This document shows positions 27,501-38,334 of a stretch of DNA of 64,000 bases, one piece after another; position 1 is the stretch's first letter; the number at the start of each line of letters is the position of its first letter. Both the position numbers and the translations under genes were made by a program. The notes beneath the pieces were generated by a model. It was given only the letters and a program-made list of their open reading frames with translations, was not told the DNA's origin and did no database searches. The stretch comes from Myxocyprinus asiaticus (Eukaryota > Chordata > Actinopteri > Cypriniformes > Catostomidae): NCBI RefSeq assembly GCF_019703515.2, contig NC_059372.1, positions 16,830,492 through 16,894,491 on the forward strand, given 5' to 3'.

Positions 27501-30500
27501 GCTCTGTCAGCTGTACTTCTGAAGAAAGTCTGGGTCTATCTCAACCCTCAAACCAGAAGCCTCTATTTTTCAATCTCTGTCTGTCCAAATAATCTGTCCT
27601 CCCATTTTAAGTGAACAGGGTCTGTGGATGTCTTCCAGGTGTTGGCCATCTCCTCTGGGGTTGCCTAATCCTCATACCAACCGTTTTCCCCTCTCTTCTC
27701 TCCCCCTCCAGGGACGCCCACTGCACGAGCAACAGGAAGTAGCCACCACTGTCATTCAGCGTTGTTACAGGAAGTACAAGCAGGTAATCCCTTAAGATAT
27801 TCTAAAATTGACATTGCCAGCCTTTGGTAAAGCCTTCTGTACTTGGCAATGTTATCTGAATGTGACGCTAAGAGCTCTCAGAGGACTATCAACTGCAAGG
27901 TCACAGAGTTTCCTATTCATCATAAATGTTTTGTTCCTTTACAAGCTAACATGGATAGCCTTGAAGGTAATTTGTTTTGTATTGTTTATGCAGTATGTAA
28001 AGCAGATTTCTTGAGTCTGGATTGAAGAAGGTTAAAAAACATTTTTTTTTTTAAAAAAAAGCTTTAAAGGGATAGGTAACTCCAAAAATAAATCTGCCAT
28101 CATTTATTCACCCTTATGCTGTTTTAAACCTGTATGACTTTCTTCTGTCCTTGGAACACGAAAGGAGATGTTAGGCAAAATGTTAGGGACTAACAGCGTA
28201 TGTCAACATTCACTTTCATTGCATTTTTTCTCCTTGCAATGAAAGTAAATTATGACTGATGTTGCCTTTGTGTCCCACGGAAGAAAGAAAATCATATGGG
28301 TTTGAAAAAATATGAGGGTGAGTAAATGATGACACAATTTTCTTTCTTTTTTCTTTTTTTTTTTTTTTTTGGTTAACTATCCCTTTAATAGCAATGCGAG
28401 TCAAATAGGGAGCAAATTATTTATTGTAATTAATGTCTTCTGTTTGTGTACATGTGTCAGTATGCACTTTATAAGAAGATGACGCAGGCCGCCATCCTTA
28501 TCCAGAGTAAGTTCCGCAGTTACCACGAGCAGAAGAAGTTCCAGCAGAGCCGACGGGCGGCCGTGCTGATCCAGCAATGCTACCGCAGCTACAGAGAGTT
28601 TAGTAGGCTGAGGCCTCACCACCGAGCAGCTACTGCTGCCCTGGTCCAGCACAAACTCAGGTACATCACATACCTGTAACCAGAGACATAATAAGGGGAA
28701 GGATACATATCACACATTAAAAATTAATGGGATAAATCATAACACTTAATATGGCAGCTGAAAGAATAGAAGCCCTGCCTTTCAGTTAAAAGAACTAATA
28801 ACCTTTTTGATAGAGTTTTATTACATTTACATTCATTTATTTAGCAGACGCTTTTGTCCAAAGCGACTTACAAATGAGGAGTACAATAGAAGCAATTCAT
28901 CCTAAGGAGGCAGTAATAAGAGCAGTGCTGTAAAACAAATTTGCAGCTTGCTTAGAGAAGCACAAGTAGAGAGGAAGGTGAGAGACAGTGGTGAAAAAGA
29001 AATAAATTAGATTATTTTGTTTTTCTTTATTTTAGTAGAAAAGAAAGAAGACAGTTTTTGAATCAATAGGATTGGGTCAAGTGCTCGTAAAAGAGATGTG
29101 TCTTTAGATGTTTCTTGAAGGTGGCTAGAGAATCATCTGCTCTGGTGGGGTGTGGAATGTCATTCCACCAGTGAGGAACGGATGAAGTGAAGGTCCAAAA
29201 AAAATTATTTTGTGCCTCTGTGAGATGGTACCTTGAGGTGCCGCTCACCCACTGGAGGGCATATAGACTTGAAGTAACGAGTGTAGATAGGGGGGTGTGG
29301 AGCCAGTGGTTGTGCTGTAGGCAAGCATCAATGCCTAGAATTTAATGCGAACACCAGTGCAGTTTGTTGAAAAGAGGCATGACGTGCGCTCTCTCTGGCT
29401 TGTTAAAGACCAATCGTGCCGCTGTGTTCTGGATCAGTTACAGAGGTTTGACTGTACATGCAGGAAGTCCAGCCAGAAGAGCATTACAGTAGTCCAGTCT
29501 AGATATAACAAGAGCCTGGACAAGGAGTTGTGTAGCATGCTTAGATAGAAAGGGTCTGATCTTCCTAATGTTATACACTGCAAATCTGCTTGATCAGGCT
29601 GTTCTTGCAATGTGGTCTGATCGTCAAACATAATCCCGAGATTTCTGGCTGTCCTGGATGGGGTAATTGTTGATGAGTCTAGTTGAATGGAAAAGTTATG
29701 ATGAACTGATGAAGTTATGGCTGGAAAAACAAGAAGTTCGGTGTTTGCTGGGTTGAGTTGGTGTCCTTTCATCCAACACGAAATGTCCACCAGGCAAGCT
29801 GAAATCCGTGCAGCAGCCATAGGATCCTCAGACTATTACTCTTGTGCATGCATGAACATTAACTTGGAACAGCCTGATAAAAACAGTTTTTTTTTTTTTT
29901 TTTTGCATGTTTTGAGCTAAAGACATGAAACTTATGATACAATTTGTTGCCAGATTGTATTTCATATCTGAAATATGTTATTGAAAGGTAATCTTGACAT
30001 ATACTGTAGTTTTAGAGATTTCGGTTTTTCCCCATTCAGGAAGATAGGAGCTGTAATTGTATGCCTATTGCTTAGATAAAATAAAACTTTGTGTTTTGAA
30101 ATGTTGTGCTACCTCAGCACTATTTATTGCCCTGAGATAAATCGCTCCCTCATAAAGTCAGTCCAAAATTCTTTCACTCTTACTTGTGTTTGATGTACTG
30201 TAGTAAGCCAAAACCTCTTGTGAATATGTTTCGGGTGTCATGCTGTTCTAAGCTTTGACCTACAAGACATTTTGCTAATGTGCAAGATGTAATATGCAAA
30301 ATTAAATGTACCATATAAGAATGATGGTGATGTTTCTGTTTCAGAAGCAGTCTGCTCACAAAGAGGCAGGATCAGGCCGCTCGCAAGATCATGAGGTTCC
30401 TCCGGCGCTGCCGCCACAGGTATTCTCCCTCTGCCACATCGCCCCCTACTGGCCATGCCATTCTCCCTCTACCTGAAAAACTCACTGATTTAAATACAGA

Positions 30501-33073
30501 TGTGACAAAATACATGATTTGTTCCCATATTCTCTTTATCAGAGTGGCTACACTGCCCTACAAAGCCAAACGCAGTAACTATGCCAACTTTGCCACTAGT
30601 CTCATTCTGTTTTCTCGAAATCTGAACATAGTTGAGCTAAACCCATCTGTCACAGCAAAGGTCACAGGCTAAGAGACACATGATATTGGTTATAACTCAG
30701 TTTTGACCCATTGTGTAGTTAGTTTGCTATTAATGTCACAGAAGTGTGAAAACGGTAATATTCATTTAAATGGAACAGAGAATCTATTTCTTTTTATTTT
30801 CCCCTTCAAATGTATTATTCATTAATCATGAGTGAGTTAGTGAGTGGTCGACATGATTGCTTAGTGCCCCTCCCTTCCCTTCTCCACCCTCAACTTGGCT
30901 AATTTTCCATTTCCCCTTTCCATTATAATATCTGCTGTGTGCTAATAGCTGTCTGGTGTTGTTTTGCTGTTAACGCTAAGCCCCTTGATGGACCATAGAC
31001 TATTCAAGCGGGTGAGTGCAGCCTCAGCGATTCAGTATGTCTCCCTTTTTTCTGTCTATCTCCCTTTCTCACTCGTCTCACTCACACACAAAGACTCCTA
31101 TCCCCTCTTGCTCCTTCTTGCTGTCCTTCATCACCATTGCCTGATGCCTGCTTGCATGACAGCTATCAACTGGAAGCTCGGATGACTGAGATCAAAGGCC
31201 TCAGGATATGGTTATGTCTTGCTGTACACTAACCACTGTGATACCACATTATACAAGCACCTTTTTCTCCTGTCTAAACTGTTTAAGTTTTCTTAAGTTT
31301 TCTTTCTTTTGTTTATAAAGAGGAAAAGATGGACGGAAGAACTGAAGGTTGTTTGATGTAAACTATGGTGCATGATGATGATGATGATGGGTTTTGCTCT
31401 TTGACCATGAGGCATGCTGGGAAATATGTGACTTGTTGTGAGAATGCAAGTCCAATGAAAACTGTCTGCCTCTCTCGCTTGTGTGTTTTGGTTCTGACTA
31501 GTTCAACTAGTTTAAGCCTGTTTTATTGCACATGCTGCAGTGGGAACTGACACTCTCTATATATGTACAGTATTTACCGGACTCTATATCTCCCTTTATC
31601 TCACAACTGTTTGATTGTAGATAATGCAACCATTTAGTGTTGTACAAAAACAGTTGGTTCCACAACCCTGTGCAAATGTCACCTATGTTAAATATTTTAT
31701 TAGAGGTTTGAAAGAAATACAGTATGAAAAGACAGCCTTAGTTTCTTGACAAAGATGACAAGATGAAAAGATGTCAGTGTTTCAGACTGGATTTATGTAT
31801 TAAATGAAATGCAGACTATTTTAAGGTTTTTGTCCTATATATCTACTTAGTGAAGAAACTTATAAGGTGAGGCAATGAGGAAATTGGGGCATATCATTCA
31901 ATGAAGATTTGCAAAAGATCTTGCCTGTACTGGCCAGCAAAAACAGTACATGCTGTTTTGTTATTTGTAGAAATTATATATAATTGATTATAAATCTATC
32001 AAATATACCAATTAAATAGAAAGATGGAACTAGATGTTCCACCTAAATCACACTGCACATAGGATATAAAATCTAACACATTTTTGAAAGTTTTATGCTT
32101 AAAACAATAAAAACTAGGGGTAAAAATCCTAGTGGGGTGGAAAAATAATAATTGCTTTTCCTTTGAATTGAAGAAATATCCAGGTTCCATTTGAAGTTAA
32201 ACTCAATCAACAGCATTTGTGGCATAATGTTCATTATCACAAAAATGAGTTTAGACTTGTCCCTCCTTTTCTTTAAAAAAAAGCAAAAATCTGGGTTCCA
32301 GTGAGGCACTTACAATGGAAGTGAATGAAGCCAATCCGTAAATGTTAAAATACTCACAGTTTCAGAAGTATAGTTACAAGACATAATGTGATCAAATCGC
32401 TTACTTACCTTTTCTGTGTAAAGTTATATGCAATTTTACAGCTTCATTGCCATGACAACATAAAGCCATAAACTCTAAAATGACCGTAAAAAGAACGATT
32501 TAAACAACTTTAAAGCTTAAATAATACAAAACTTTTAACAGAAGAATTAATCTAATTGCATTTATAAAATTATAAGCTTCACATTTCTGCTTTTAAAGCC
32601 TTCGAAAATTGGCCCCATTCACTTCCATTGTAAGTGCCTCACTGTAACCTTGATTTTTGCTTCTTCTTTTTTTTTAAAGAAAATGAACGATGATTTTAAT
32701 GGATTTTAAGGATTTTCATGAAGTATACCTGAATTGCAGCTAACAGGTCAAATGCTGTTGCCTTTAGAAGTTACCAAGTAATATGAAAACAACATGGCCA
32801 TTTAATAGTTAATGTTTATTATATGTTAACAGAAACCTTACAGAGTGAAAACAATGTCTGTAGCTTCTGCTTTGGAAATCGTCTTTGCATAACAGTGTTG
32901 TTTTCTGTTTAACTGGGGCTTGGTCTGGACCCTGCTCTCTAAGATAAATGCTAAAAATGGCATGAGATGTTTAACCTGTGTTCCTAAATGCCTGTCTGTT
33001 GTTTTTCAGAGTGAGAGAATTGAGAAAGGCCAGGGAACATGAGAGCGTTCAGAAGAGCCCCCTCACAATGTGA
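21069..33073 (+). CDS. camta1: camta1, calmodulin-binding transcription activator 1 (3' half, 13 exons, 5' part outside window)
   Basis: This is the C-terminal half of a CAMTA transcription factor, a nuclear protein with (upstream, not in this window) a CG-1 DNA-binding domain and a TIG domain. Spliced exons give about 709 residues: a linker beginning DNQFRMSILERLEQMERR, ankyrin repeats (GMTLLHLAAGQGY; MWACALGHLEAAVVLYKWD; DSLGRLPLSIARSRGH), a low-complexity region with a basic KKHKPNP patch, several IQ calmodulin-binding motifs, and a C-terminus ending either SERIEKGQGT or KSPLTM. The SPLxDHRLxKR and LTWIALK segments are, from memory, diagnostic of vertebrate CAMTA1 rather than CAMTA2. Every exon has AG/GT borders and the phases add up to one continuous frame (2132 coding bases, starting two bases into a codon). 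Teleosts may carry two camta1 copies; which one this is cannot be told here. Confidence 0.96.
21350..22386. mobile_element. inverted-repeat DNA element in camta1 intron
   Basis: Ends cagtgcccgtattcacaaag and ttttgtgaatatgggccc are inverted; subterminal taggag/ctcctaa motifs repeat inside. No transposase. It holds a (GATA)n microsatellite at 21548-21588. Confidence 0.75.
22492..23050 (-). mobile_element. Tc1-like element fragment, family 3
   Basis: Ends tcactgaacactttattagg and cctaataaagtcctcagtga with TA borders. Internal sequence is a degraded transposase gene. An opposite-strand relative is at 51560-52104. Confidence 0.8.
23431..23621 (+). CDS. camta1: camta1 exon: start of ankyrin region
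   Basis: Acceptor tttttccgcag, donor CG|gtgagt, phase 0 in and phase 2 out. It codes SSFESRVVVVCEKMMNRACW followed by the first ankyrin repeat (FRGMTLLHLAAGQGYATLI). In the family this part of the protein mediates protein contacts. Confidence 0.96.
23725..23803 (+). CDS. camta1: camta1 exon: ankyrin region, inter-repeat segment
   Basis: Short 79-base exon; acceptor ctgtccag, donor CTG|gtatga. It codes TKHADSIDLELEVDPLNVDH then FSCTPL, identical or nearly so to what I recall of vertebrate CAMTA1. Confidence 0.95.
23914..24265 (+). CDS. camta1: camta1 exon: ankyrin repeats 2-3 and Ser/Thr-rich tail
   Basis: Acceptor ctctctcacag after a CT-rich tract; donor CCTG|gtgaga; phase 0 in, phase 1 out. 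The first 50 residues hold two ankyrin units (WACALGHLEAAVVLYKWD and LGRLPLSIARSRGHTKLAEC). The rest is Q-, S- and T-rich linker (QQQQ, then TITTTTCTNQNP), likely disordered and poorly conserved. Confidence 0.95.
24286..24576. mobile_element. MITE related to the TTAA palindromic family, in camta1 intron
   Basis: tcataatttactcaccc to gtgaactacacctttaa; internal gttccaaacccataaaac pairs with atgggtttggaacaa. Confidence 0.7.
24765..25258 (+). CDS. camta1: camta1 exon: low-complexity middle with basic patch
   Basis: Acceptor tcatttatag, donor CTACAG|gtaaga; phase 1 in, phase 0 out; 494 bases. It opens with LRRPRSEPSNYYNSE, a conserved CAMTA1 block, then LAKKHKPNP, a candidate nuclear localisation signal. 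The following 120 residues are Pro/Ser/Gly-rich and look disordered. Confidence 0.94.
25733..25911 (+). CDS. camta1: camta1 exon: conserved helix EHIIEATPEHIKRE
   Basis: Acceptor gcacctgacag, donor TTGAG|gttagc, phase 0 in, phase 2 out. It codes NMMSLTEHIIEATPEHIKRE and TMSWLASYLGDVEHLPSI, both conserved CAMTA1 segments of unknown function between the ankyrin region and the IQ motifs. Confidence 0.95.
26041..26560. repeat. CTGGT repeat and local duplication in camta1 intron
   Basis: gctggt units at 26041-26225; then gtagggagccaatcccagtt at about 26239 recurs as gtagggagcctatctcagtg at about 26462, each followed by ttttgactccaaggc and ggctgctccccatgt. Two tandem copies about 223 bases apart, probably from a hAT-like element. 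Confidence 0.65.
26905..27148 (+). CDS. camta1: camta1 exon: pre-IQ segment and first IQ helix
   Basis: Acceptor ttctgagcag, donor AAG|gtacag at 27149; phase 2 in, phase 0 out. It codes the EPLTPSSNPSLSPGNSP block, WSEFLRASNSKVERELAQLT, and the first IQ-like helix YEAARLVQTAFRKYK. A second donor sits 18 bases downstream (CTCAG|gtacca), which would add VQARTQ; the first is preferred because GRPL follows KYK directly in the family. Confidence 0.94.
27712..27783 (+). CDS. camta1: camta1 exon: IQ motif, 24 codons
   Basis: Acceptor in a strong pyrimidine tract (tctccccctccag), donor CAG|gtaatc; symmetrical phase 0. It codes GRPLHEQQEVATTVIQRCYR then KYKQ, an IQ calmodulin-binding motif. Confidence 0.95.
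27946..27966 (+). CDS. camta1: camta1 21-base microexon (LTWIALK)
   Basis: The seven codons CTA ACA TGG ATA GCC TTG AAG lie between a pyrimidine-rich acceptor (ttgttcctttacaag) and donor gtaatt, phase 0 on both sides. The peptide LTWIALK sits between KYKQ and YALYKK exactly as I remember for mammalian CAMTA1. It can be included or skipped without a frame change. Too short for ordinary gene prediction. Confidence 0.88.
28063..28388. mobile_element. palindromic MITE in camta1 intron
   Basis: Ends ttaaagggataggtaactc and ggttaactatccctttaa; arms pair through tatgactttcttctgtc and gaaagaaaatcatat. Confidence 0.75.
28461..28660 (+). CDS. camta1: camta1 exon: tandem IQ motifs
   Basis: Acceptor catgtgtcag, donor CTCAG|gtacat; phase 0 in, phase 2 out. 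It codes YALYKKMTQAAILIQSKFRS, RRAAVLIQQCYRSYREF and TAALVQHKLR, two clear IQ motifs and a third degenerate one. The middle part (SRLRPHHRAA) is more divergent. Confidence 0.95.
28812..29830 (-). mobile_element. L2-like LINE fragment, 5'-truncated, in camta1 intron
   Basis: The minus strand codes broken reverse-transcriptase C-terminal sequence: ARISACLVDISCWMKGHQLN and SARNLGIMF-like SRTARNLGIMFDD, then VPHWWNDIPHPTRADDSLAT and FKKHLKTHLFYEHL. The 3' tail includes the common fish motif tttagcagacgcttttgtcc (28842). Frames are interrupted. Confidence 0.82.
30345..30419 (+). CDS. camta1: camta1 exon: last IQ-like basic helix
   Basis: Acceptor gtttctgtttcag, donor CACAG|gtattc; phase 2 in, phase 2 out. 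It codes SSLLTKRQDQAARKIMRFLR then RCRH, a basic amphipathic calmodulin-binding helix conserved across CAMTAs. Its donor can join either the 31-base exon at 30981 or the final exon at 33010. Confidence 0.95.
30981..31011 (+). CDS. camta1: camta1 31-base alternative microexon (SPLMDHRLFKR)
   Basis: The stretch lies between AG (ctaag) and donor G|gtgagt. With the upstream AG it reads SPLMDHRLFKR, matching the SPLVDHRLYKR segment I recall in the main human CAMTA1 isoform. Its length is not a multiple of three, so it sets the reading frame of the last exon. The acceptor pyrimidine tract is weak (gttttgctgttaacgctaag), fitting regulated inclusion. Confidence 0.88.
31012..32204 (+). other. camta1 intron, no element recognised
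   Basis: Intron between the alternative microexon and the last exon; pyrimidine-rich at its start. It holds a short (GAT)n at 31373-31388. Confidence 0.6.
32205..32745. mobile_element. palindromic MITE, second family, in camta1 intron
   Basis: gtgaggcacttacaatggaa pairs with ttccattgtaagtgcctcac; ends near tggcataatgttcattatca and aatggattttaaggatttt. Borders approximate. Confidence 0.7.
33010..33073 (+). CDS. camta1: camta1 last coding exon, read in two frames
   Basis: Acceptor gttgtttttcag. After the 31-base exon it reads SERIEKGQGT and stops at 33040-33042. If that exon is skipped, the preceding exon joins directly and it reads RVRELRKAREHESVQKSPLT-M, stopping at 33071-33073. The first tail matches CAMTA1 as I know it; the second resembles the CAMTA2 C-terminus (RMRELKQNQELEG). 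Both tails are 21 residues after RCRH. Confidence 0.9.
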
Positions 33074-36000
33074 CATTACTCTCCAGACTCTTCTTTTCAG
33101 TTTTTCAGTTTCAACCTGATACGTTTTACAAGAAGAGAAAGAAAAATAGCAAGAACACTGCAACTCTCACTATGACTGATACTACTTCTGCTACAAAACA
33201 ACTGCATTTTTTTCATATCTCTTTATTCCTTCTATTTTTCTTTTTGAGGGAAAGAGCCAAACTCTGTGGAGCAAAACAAACTTAAAGGACGTTGTTTTTG
33301 GAGGAATTACATTTGCTTCGTGGCATTTTTTGCACTTTTTATTGGATTTATTTATCATTTTTGAGGAGTGTTAAAAAGGGGAAAAACCTGAATTGGACAG
33401 ATGAAGTCCTTCTCTTCAGTGGCTCATGGAGAGAAGATAAAAGAAGATTGTGACAAAATATGGAGTTGACAAAGAAAGATGGCCGGGCCTGTTACAAGTT
33501 TATTACATAGTTTTTAAGGGTGAAATTATACGTTTAGTGGGTAAAATTGTTACCAAAAATGGTGAATAATTCATTGATTGATTTTTGTACATGCTTTAAT
33601 CCACAGCCAGACAAATTCATTCCAGTCTGTCCCTTATGGTCACCCATTTTCTCCTAGTTTCAAGGGGATTGGGCAGCTAATGAATGTAAGAGGGAAATGT
33701 GCAGATGTGACGAGTCAAATTGAAATTTTATTTTGCTAACATAGCATATGTGCATAAAATGTAAATCGTTAACTATTTTCAAATTGATGATTTCATCCAT
33801 TGATTTATTCTGCAAAATTTTGTCTCAAATTAATTCTATGGTAAATATCAACTTCACCTGTAAAGCTTAATTTTAGTTGTTAGCCGAGTAAAGAAAATTA
33901 CAGTGCGGTGAATCGCTCTAGGCAGATCTTGTCTTACTTGAAAATAAGCCACTGTCTGTTTGTTCATATTTTTGAACAGAGTTAAACTCCATGAATGTAC
34001 TGGAGACACCAAATGCCATCACCTCTGCCCATAATTTACTATTGGCAAGTTAGTTATAGGCTTCTTTGTCCATTCTCTAAATGCTTTCAGGCTTCTAATG
34101 GTCATTGCTGAAGGTTTTGTTTTGCTGAAAATTAACATTTTTAAGCCATTATAAGGAAAATTACATACATTGCCTTGATATCCTTGACATACTTTGAAGA
34201 GTTCCCATGCCCGGGGTCAAACAAATCCATATTTTTGACAACTGAGCGGATCCTGTACATAAAGAGGGTTGCTGGTACATGAAGTAAAACATTTATCTAA
34301 GCCGGGTTGTATTTTAGAAATATATTATTTTACGCATTGAATGGGATCAAAACAGATTAGCATCAAAATCTGAATATTTGTATAGTTTTCTTTGAATGCC
34401 TAAGAAGTATGGTTGTATCACTTGTACATAGTGTAAATACCTGGGATAAAGTCAAGCTACTGTATGTGCATGACAAAATGAACAAAGATACAAAAAAAAA
34501 AAAAAGATCAAAAGCATTAGTGGCTATGCTCTGTAAAACTATTTCACTATAAGAATATTTTATTTTCCTTTGTTCTTGAGAAGAACATTTTGCTAAAGCA
34601 TGACTTTCCTGCAATTATGAAAAATACTGTATTAACGAGGTAGGAGAAAAGGCAAAATGATCATTAGACAAAAAGGTTATGTTTACATCTGTTTGTTTGT
34701 TTGTTTGTTTGTTTGTTTGTTTGTTTGTTTTTGGGGCTACCAAGAATCTTTTTGCCAATGGTGCCAAGTAAAGTGAATGCTACTGCTTAACACAGGAAGT
34801 TAATCATTGCTGAACAGATAATCATACGGTACAATGTGATCAAATTCACTTGCATTCAATTGCATAACCAGTGAACATGGAGAGGGTCTCGGATGAAGGT
34901 GTATTTCAAAAAGGATCTTTAAATCTCTCACATATCCCGTTTAGTTTATTTTTATTTGTTTGGTGTTTCATTGGCCCATTGTTGGTAGTACATTTGTAAT
35001 GTCAATGAGATTCAATTTCTTTTTTTTTTTTTTTTTTTTTTTTTTTGGGAGGTATATTTGGATTCTACAGAAATAGTGGCCCTAACTGCAGCATTATGCA
35101 GCTTTAAGGTTAAAGTTTAGATAGTTTTGTTCAACAAGATGTGCAAAAAACCTTGTGAGTTGACAGTTAAGACCTAGAGTAAACCATTATCTCTCAAACA
35201 TACAGTACGCTGAAACAAAGTTGCTAAATCCAGAGCACTACACTAAATGAACAACCATAGAAGAGATTTCCTGTTATGCATGTAAAGGGGATTCTTTTGG
35301 TGCTAAAAAACCTTGGTGTCGAGGGGCCGATATACCTCCAAAGATCAATACATTTTCCAGTGTTGTGGTGGCTTTTGAAAATGATTACATATTCGCAGAA
35401 AATGAGTAAATATCTAAACGCGTGTTGTAATGACACCAGTTTATAAGATAATGCACAAGATAATGTGTATATACAGGTATTCCAGTTCATTTTCCCTTTA
35501 TGTTCAAAGTTAAAATGCTTTTTGTCATCTTTTGTATTTGTTTCTCTGTTAAAGAGAATCATATGTAAATATTTTCTTCAGAGTGCTTATGTTGGAAGTG
35601 CCTGACTCCAGCGAGCTGTGTGTCTGCATGTACGGTTTATTAGGGACTAATTGGCTATAGCAAGTAATTCTTTCAAGCTAAAATTCCTTTACGTTAATTT
35701 TCCATGGGTTTCTTTGTCCATATTTTCTTCTCTGTGTATTTCATGGTAATGCACCAGGAATTTATGGGTTTGTCATAACTCATGTCTTCTATTGGAACTG
35801 CCAGATGATCCCACAAGGACTGCGGTTCTTGCCTTGCATTCATCATTCCGGTAGCAGTTTTAAGTTGTCAGCTGATGCACCATGGTGGCAACTTGTGTCT
35901 TATTATGCTTGCATGGGTAACATAGATAATCGGGTGGCTAAACAGCACCCAAAGCATGCTTATTTTTGTAGATTTGGTAGTCAGGTAGACTTGTTGAAGA

Positions 36001-36830
36001 AATATTGTTCTGTAAAGCAGATGATTTCATGGGTTGCAGAACTTCATAAGATTGAGGGCTTCTAAGTAGGCAGCAGACACGTAACTTGCAGTACAAAATC
36101 ATCAGTACTCATACATACAGGGGCAGCATGAATTGTTTTCTTTTTTTCCAAATAGGATTTAGGATTCTTGTTTAGTCTTAAATTGCATTGAATTCAGTTT
36201 CACTCTATTTTCTTTATTTACATTTGCATTTCTTCAACCACACAAAAAAACAGGTCAAAACGTGTACCTCATACAAAAACACACCATAGAACTGTGTCCA
36301 TATCCATGTTAAAGTGTCCATGGCACTAGTGCAGTTGAAACCTTGTATGTGAATCTCGCCACTTGCTGTCGAGTTCACTTTTTTATCTTAACTCAGGTGC
36401 CAAACTGGAGAAATGGAGGTGGAGCAGGTCACTTGAGAATTAGCTGCTGCTTATTGGTAAATGAGCCAGTCCGTCCTGATCAAATGACTGTGATTCTGAA
36501 TATGTCATGCTTTTTTTTATTTTTTTTTTATTTTTTTATCAACTGTGTGAGCTGAGTTGGCATACCATAGAAACTTCCATTGCCCCTGCAACAGAGTGGC
36601 ACTGGTGTTGTATAAGAGTGCTCAAGCCCATTCAAATGGAATAGGTCCGTATGAATGTGTCTGCTTCTTGTGTAAATATACGCATGGATGTTTCAGTGGT
36701 AGAAACTCCCTCAACTTTGCAAAACAGTTCAGCTTCTCCATATCCAGATTCTATAGTCACTGTACAAACAAACTGCTGTGGATATACTGTATCACAATAA
36801 TGAAATAAAGTGCTGCTCAAATCTTACCAT
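33074..36830 (+). other. camta1: probable camta1 3' UTR
   Basis: About 3.7 kb of T-rich sequence without recognisable transposons, in contrast to the flanks, and with no convincing ORF. It holds a TTTG microsatellite (34690-34730) and a T-run (35021-35046). AATAAA at 36804-36809, followed by a GT-rich stretch near 36855, is the best polyA candidate; another AATAAA is at 37680. A long 3' UTR is usual for this gene. The exact end is inferred. Confidence 0.6.
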
Positions 36831-37899
36831 CATCACAACCGTTACTATAGCCATAGATGTGTGTTTTAGCTGTAGTTTATAAATGCCAGACAATAACCTC
36901 ATTTGGTTGCATACGGGTTCATTTTGAGAATTCTCCTTTAATGGTATCACAGCTCAGCCCACAGAAGATACCTCATCACTTTTGTTTTTCTATCACATCA
37001 CCAACTACTTAGAGAGACTGCCTTTGATCCTCTTCTGTTTACCGCTCCCATTTTTCAGAAAGGTAGTCACAGGGAAAACAGGGCCCACCAAGTTTTACCA
37101 CTCATGGACACTGAGCAATAAGCAATTCCTGAAGTGGAGACCTGTAGAGCTAATGGGTAAAGTGATGTATTGGATACACGTAGCTGATTTACTCTTATGC
37201 AAATGGCAGTATTGTGAGATTAGAACGCAGTAGTTTAAGGACAGTGCTTATACGACACCCTTCATGGAGCTGCACGTTTTCATCCCTTTCAAACCCAGAA
37301 AATAGTGGTCCTGCCTTTATTACAAGCTACACTTGGGGCTCTCTACACTTTGCATGTTAAACTAGTGTTAGATCTACTTTCCTCTCCTCTCTAGCAGTCT
37401 TTCTCTCTGTCTCTCCCAGTTATGTAGCCCTCTTCCTTCCAAATACCCCTACTAAGTTAACCCCTTTTATTTTTTTATTTTGAAATGTCTGTTTTTCTTC
37501 TCTTCCCTTCCCTGGTTTGAACAATTTATTTTTGTAATTGTGCATGTTAAAGAGTCACTGAATCGATGGATATGTTAAAAAAGAGAATTCAGCTGCTGAA
37601 GCCATGCAAAATGTTTTGAATTGCCCTTAAAATATGAAAGATGTTTTCTGAATGCTTTATATTCTCTCTGCTGTAAAATAATAAAAGGGGAAAAACTTAA
37701 GAAAAGCTTGTTTTCATATTGTTTCATTTCATTTAACTACTCCAAAAATGTTAAACTGTGCTATATCAGCAAACTAATTGATGGCAAGCTAGGTTGGATG
37801 GATTTGTTGGCTCAGTTGAGCCACCTTTTGGTCACTATAGCAAGTGACCAATTGTTTCCAGAAGATATTAATGTGTTTTAGGTGCAGTGTATAATGACA

Positions 37900-38334
37900 G
37901 TGGTATTAGAAATGGAGATAAAAATTAAAATCTTATTATTTTTATAAAAGCACTTACATTAATTCTTCTGTTAAAATTGGGGTATTATCTGAGATGTAAA
38001 ATTGTTTAAATCGTCATTTTTGAGGGATAAATCATCATTTTTCAAGGGTTTATGACGTTAAGCCATCATTACAATGAAGTTGTAAAAATGGCTATAACAT
38101 TACAAAAAATGTTAGTATGTGATTTTATCACATAAAAATCATGTTATCACCCATATTGTTTGACTTGTGGACATACTTTTGAAACAGTGAGTATTTTAAT
38201 GTTAACGGATTGGCCCCATTCCGTTCCTTTGTAAGTGCCTCACTGTAAACGTTTTTTTTTTTTTTTAAGAAATGGAGGGAGAATTCGAAATTTTGTGGTA
38301 ATTGACATTATGCCTCAAATGCTGTCAGTTGAGC
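37900..38334. mobile_element. palindromic MITE, second family (half)
   Basis: Contains tttgtaagtgcctcactgta at about 38228 and the internal tatgacgttaagccatcatt region, matching 16640-17125 and 32205-32745. Confidence 0.6.
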
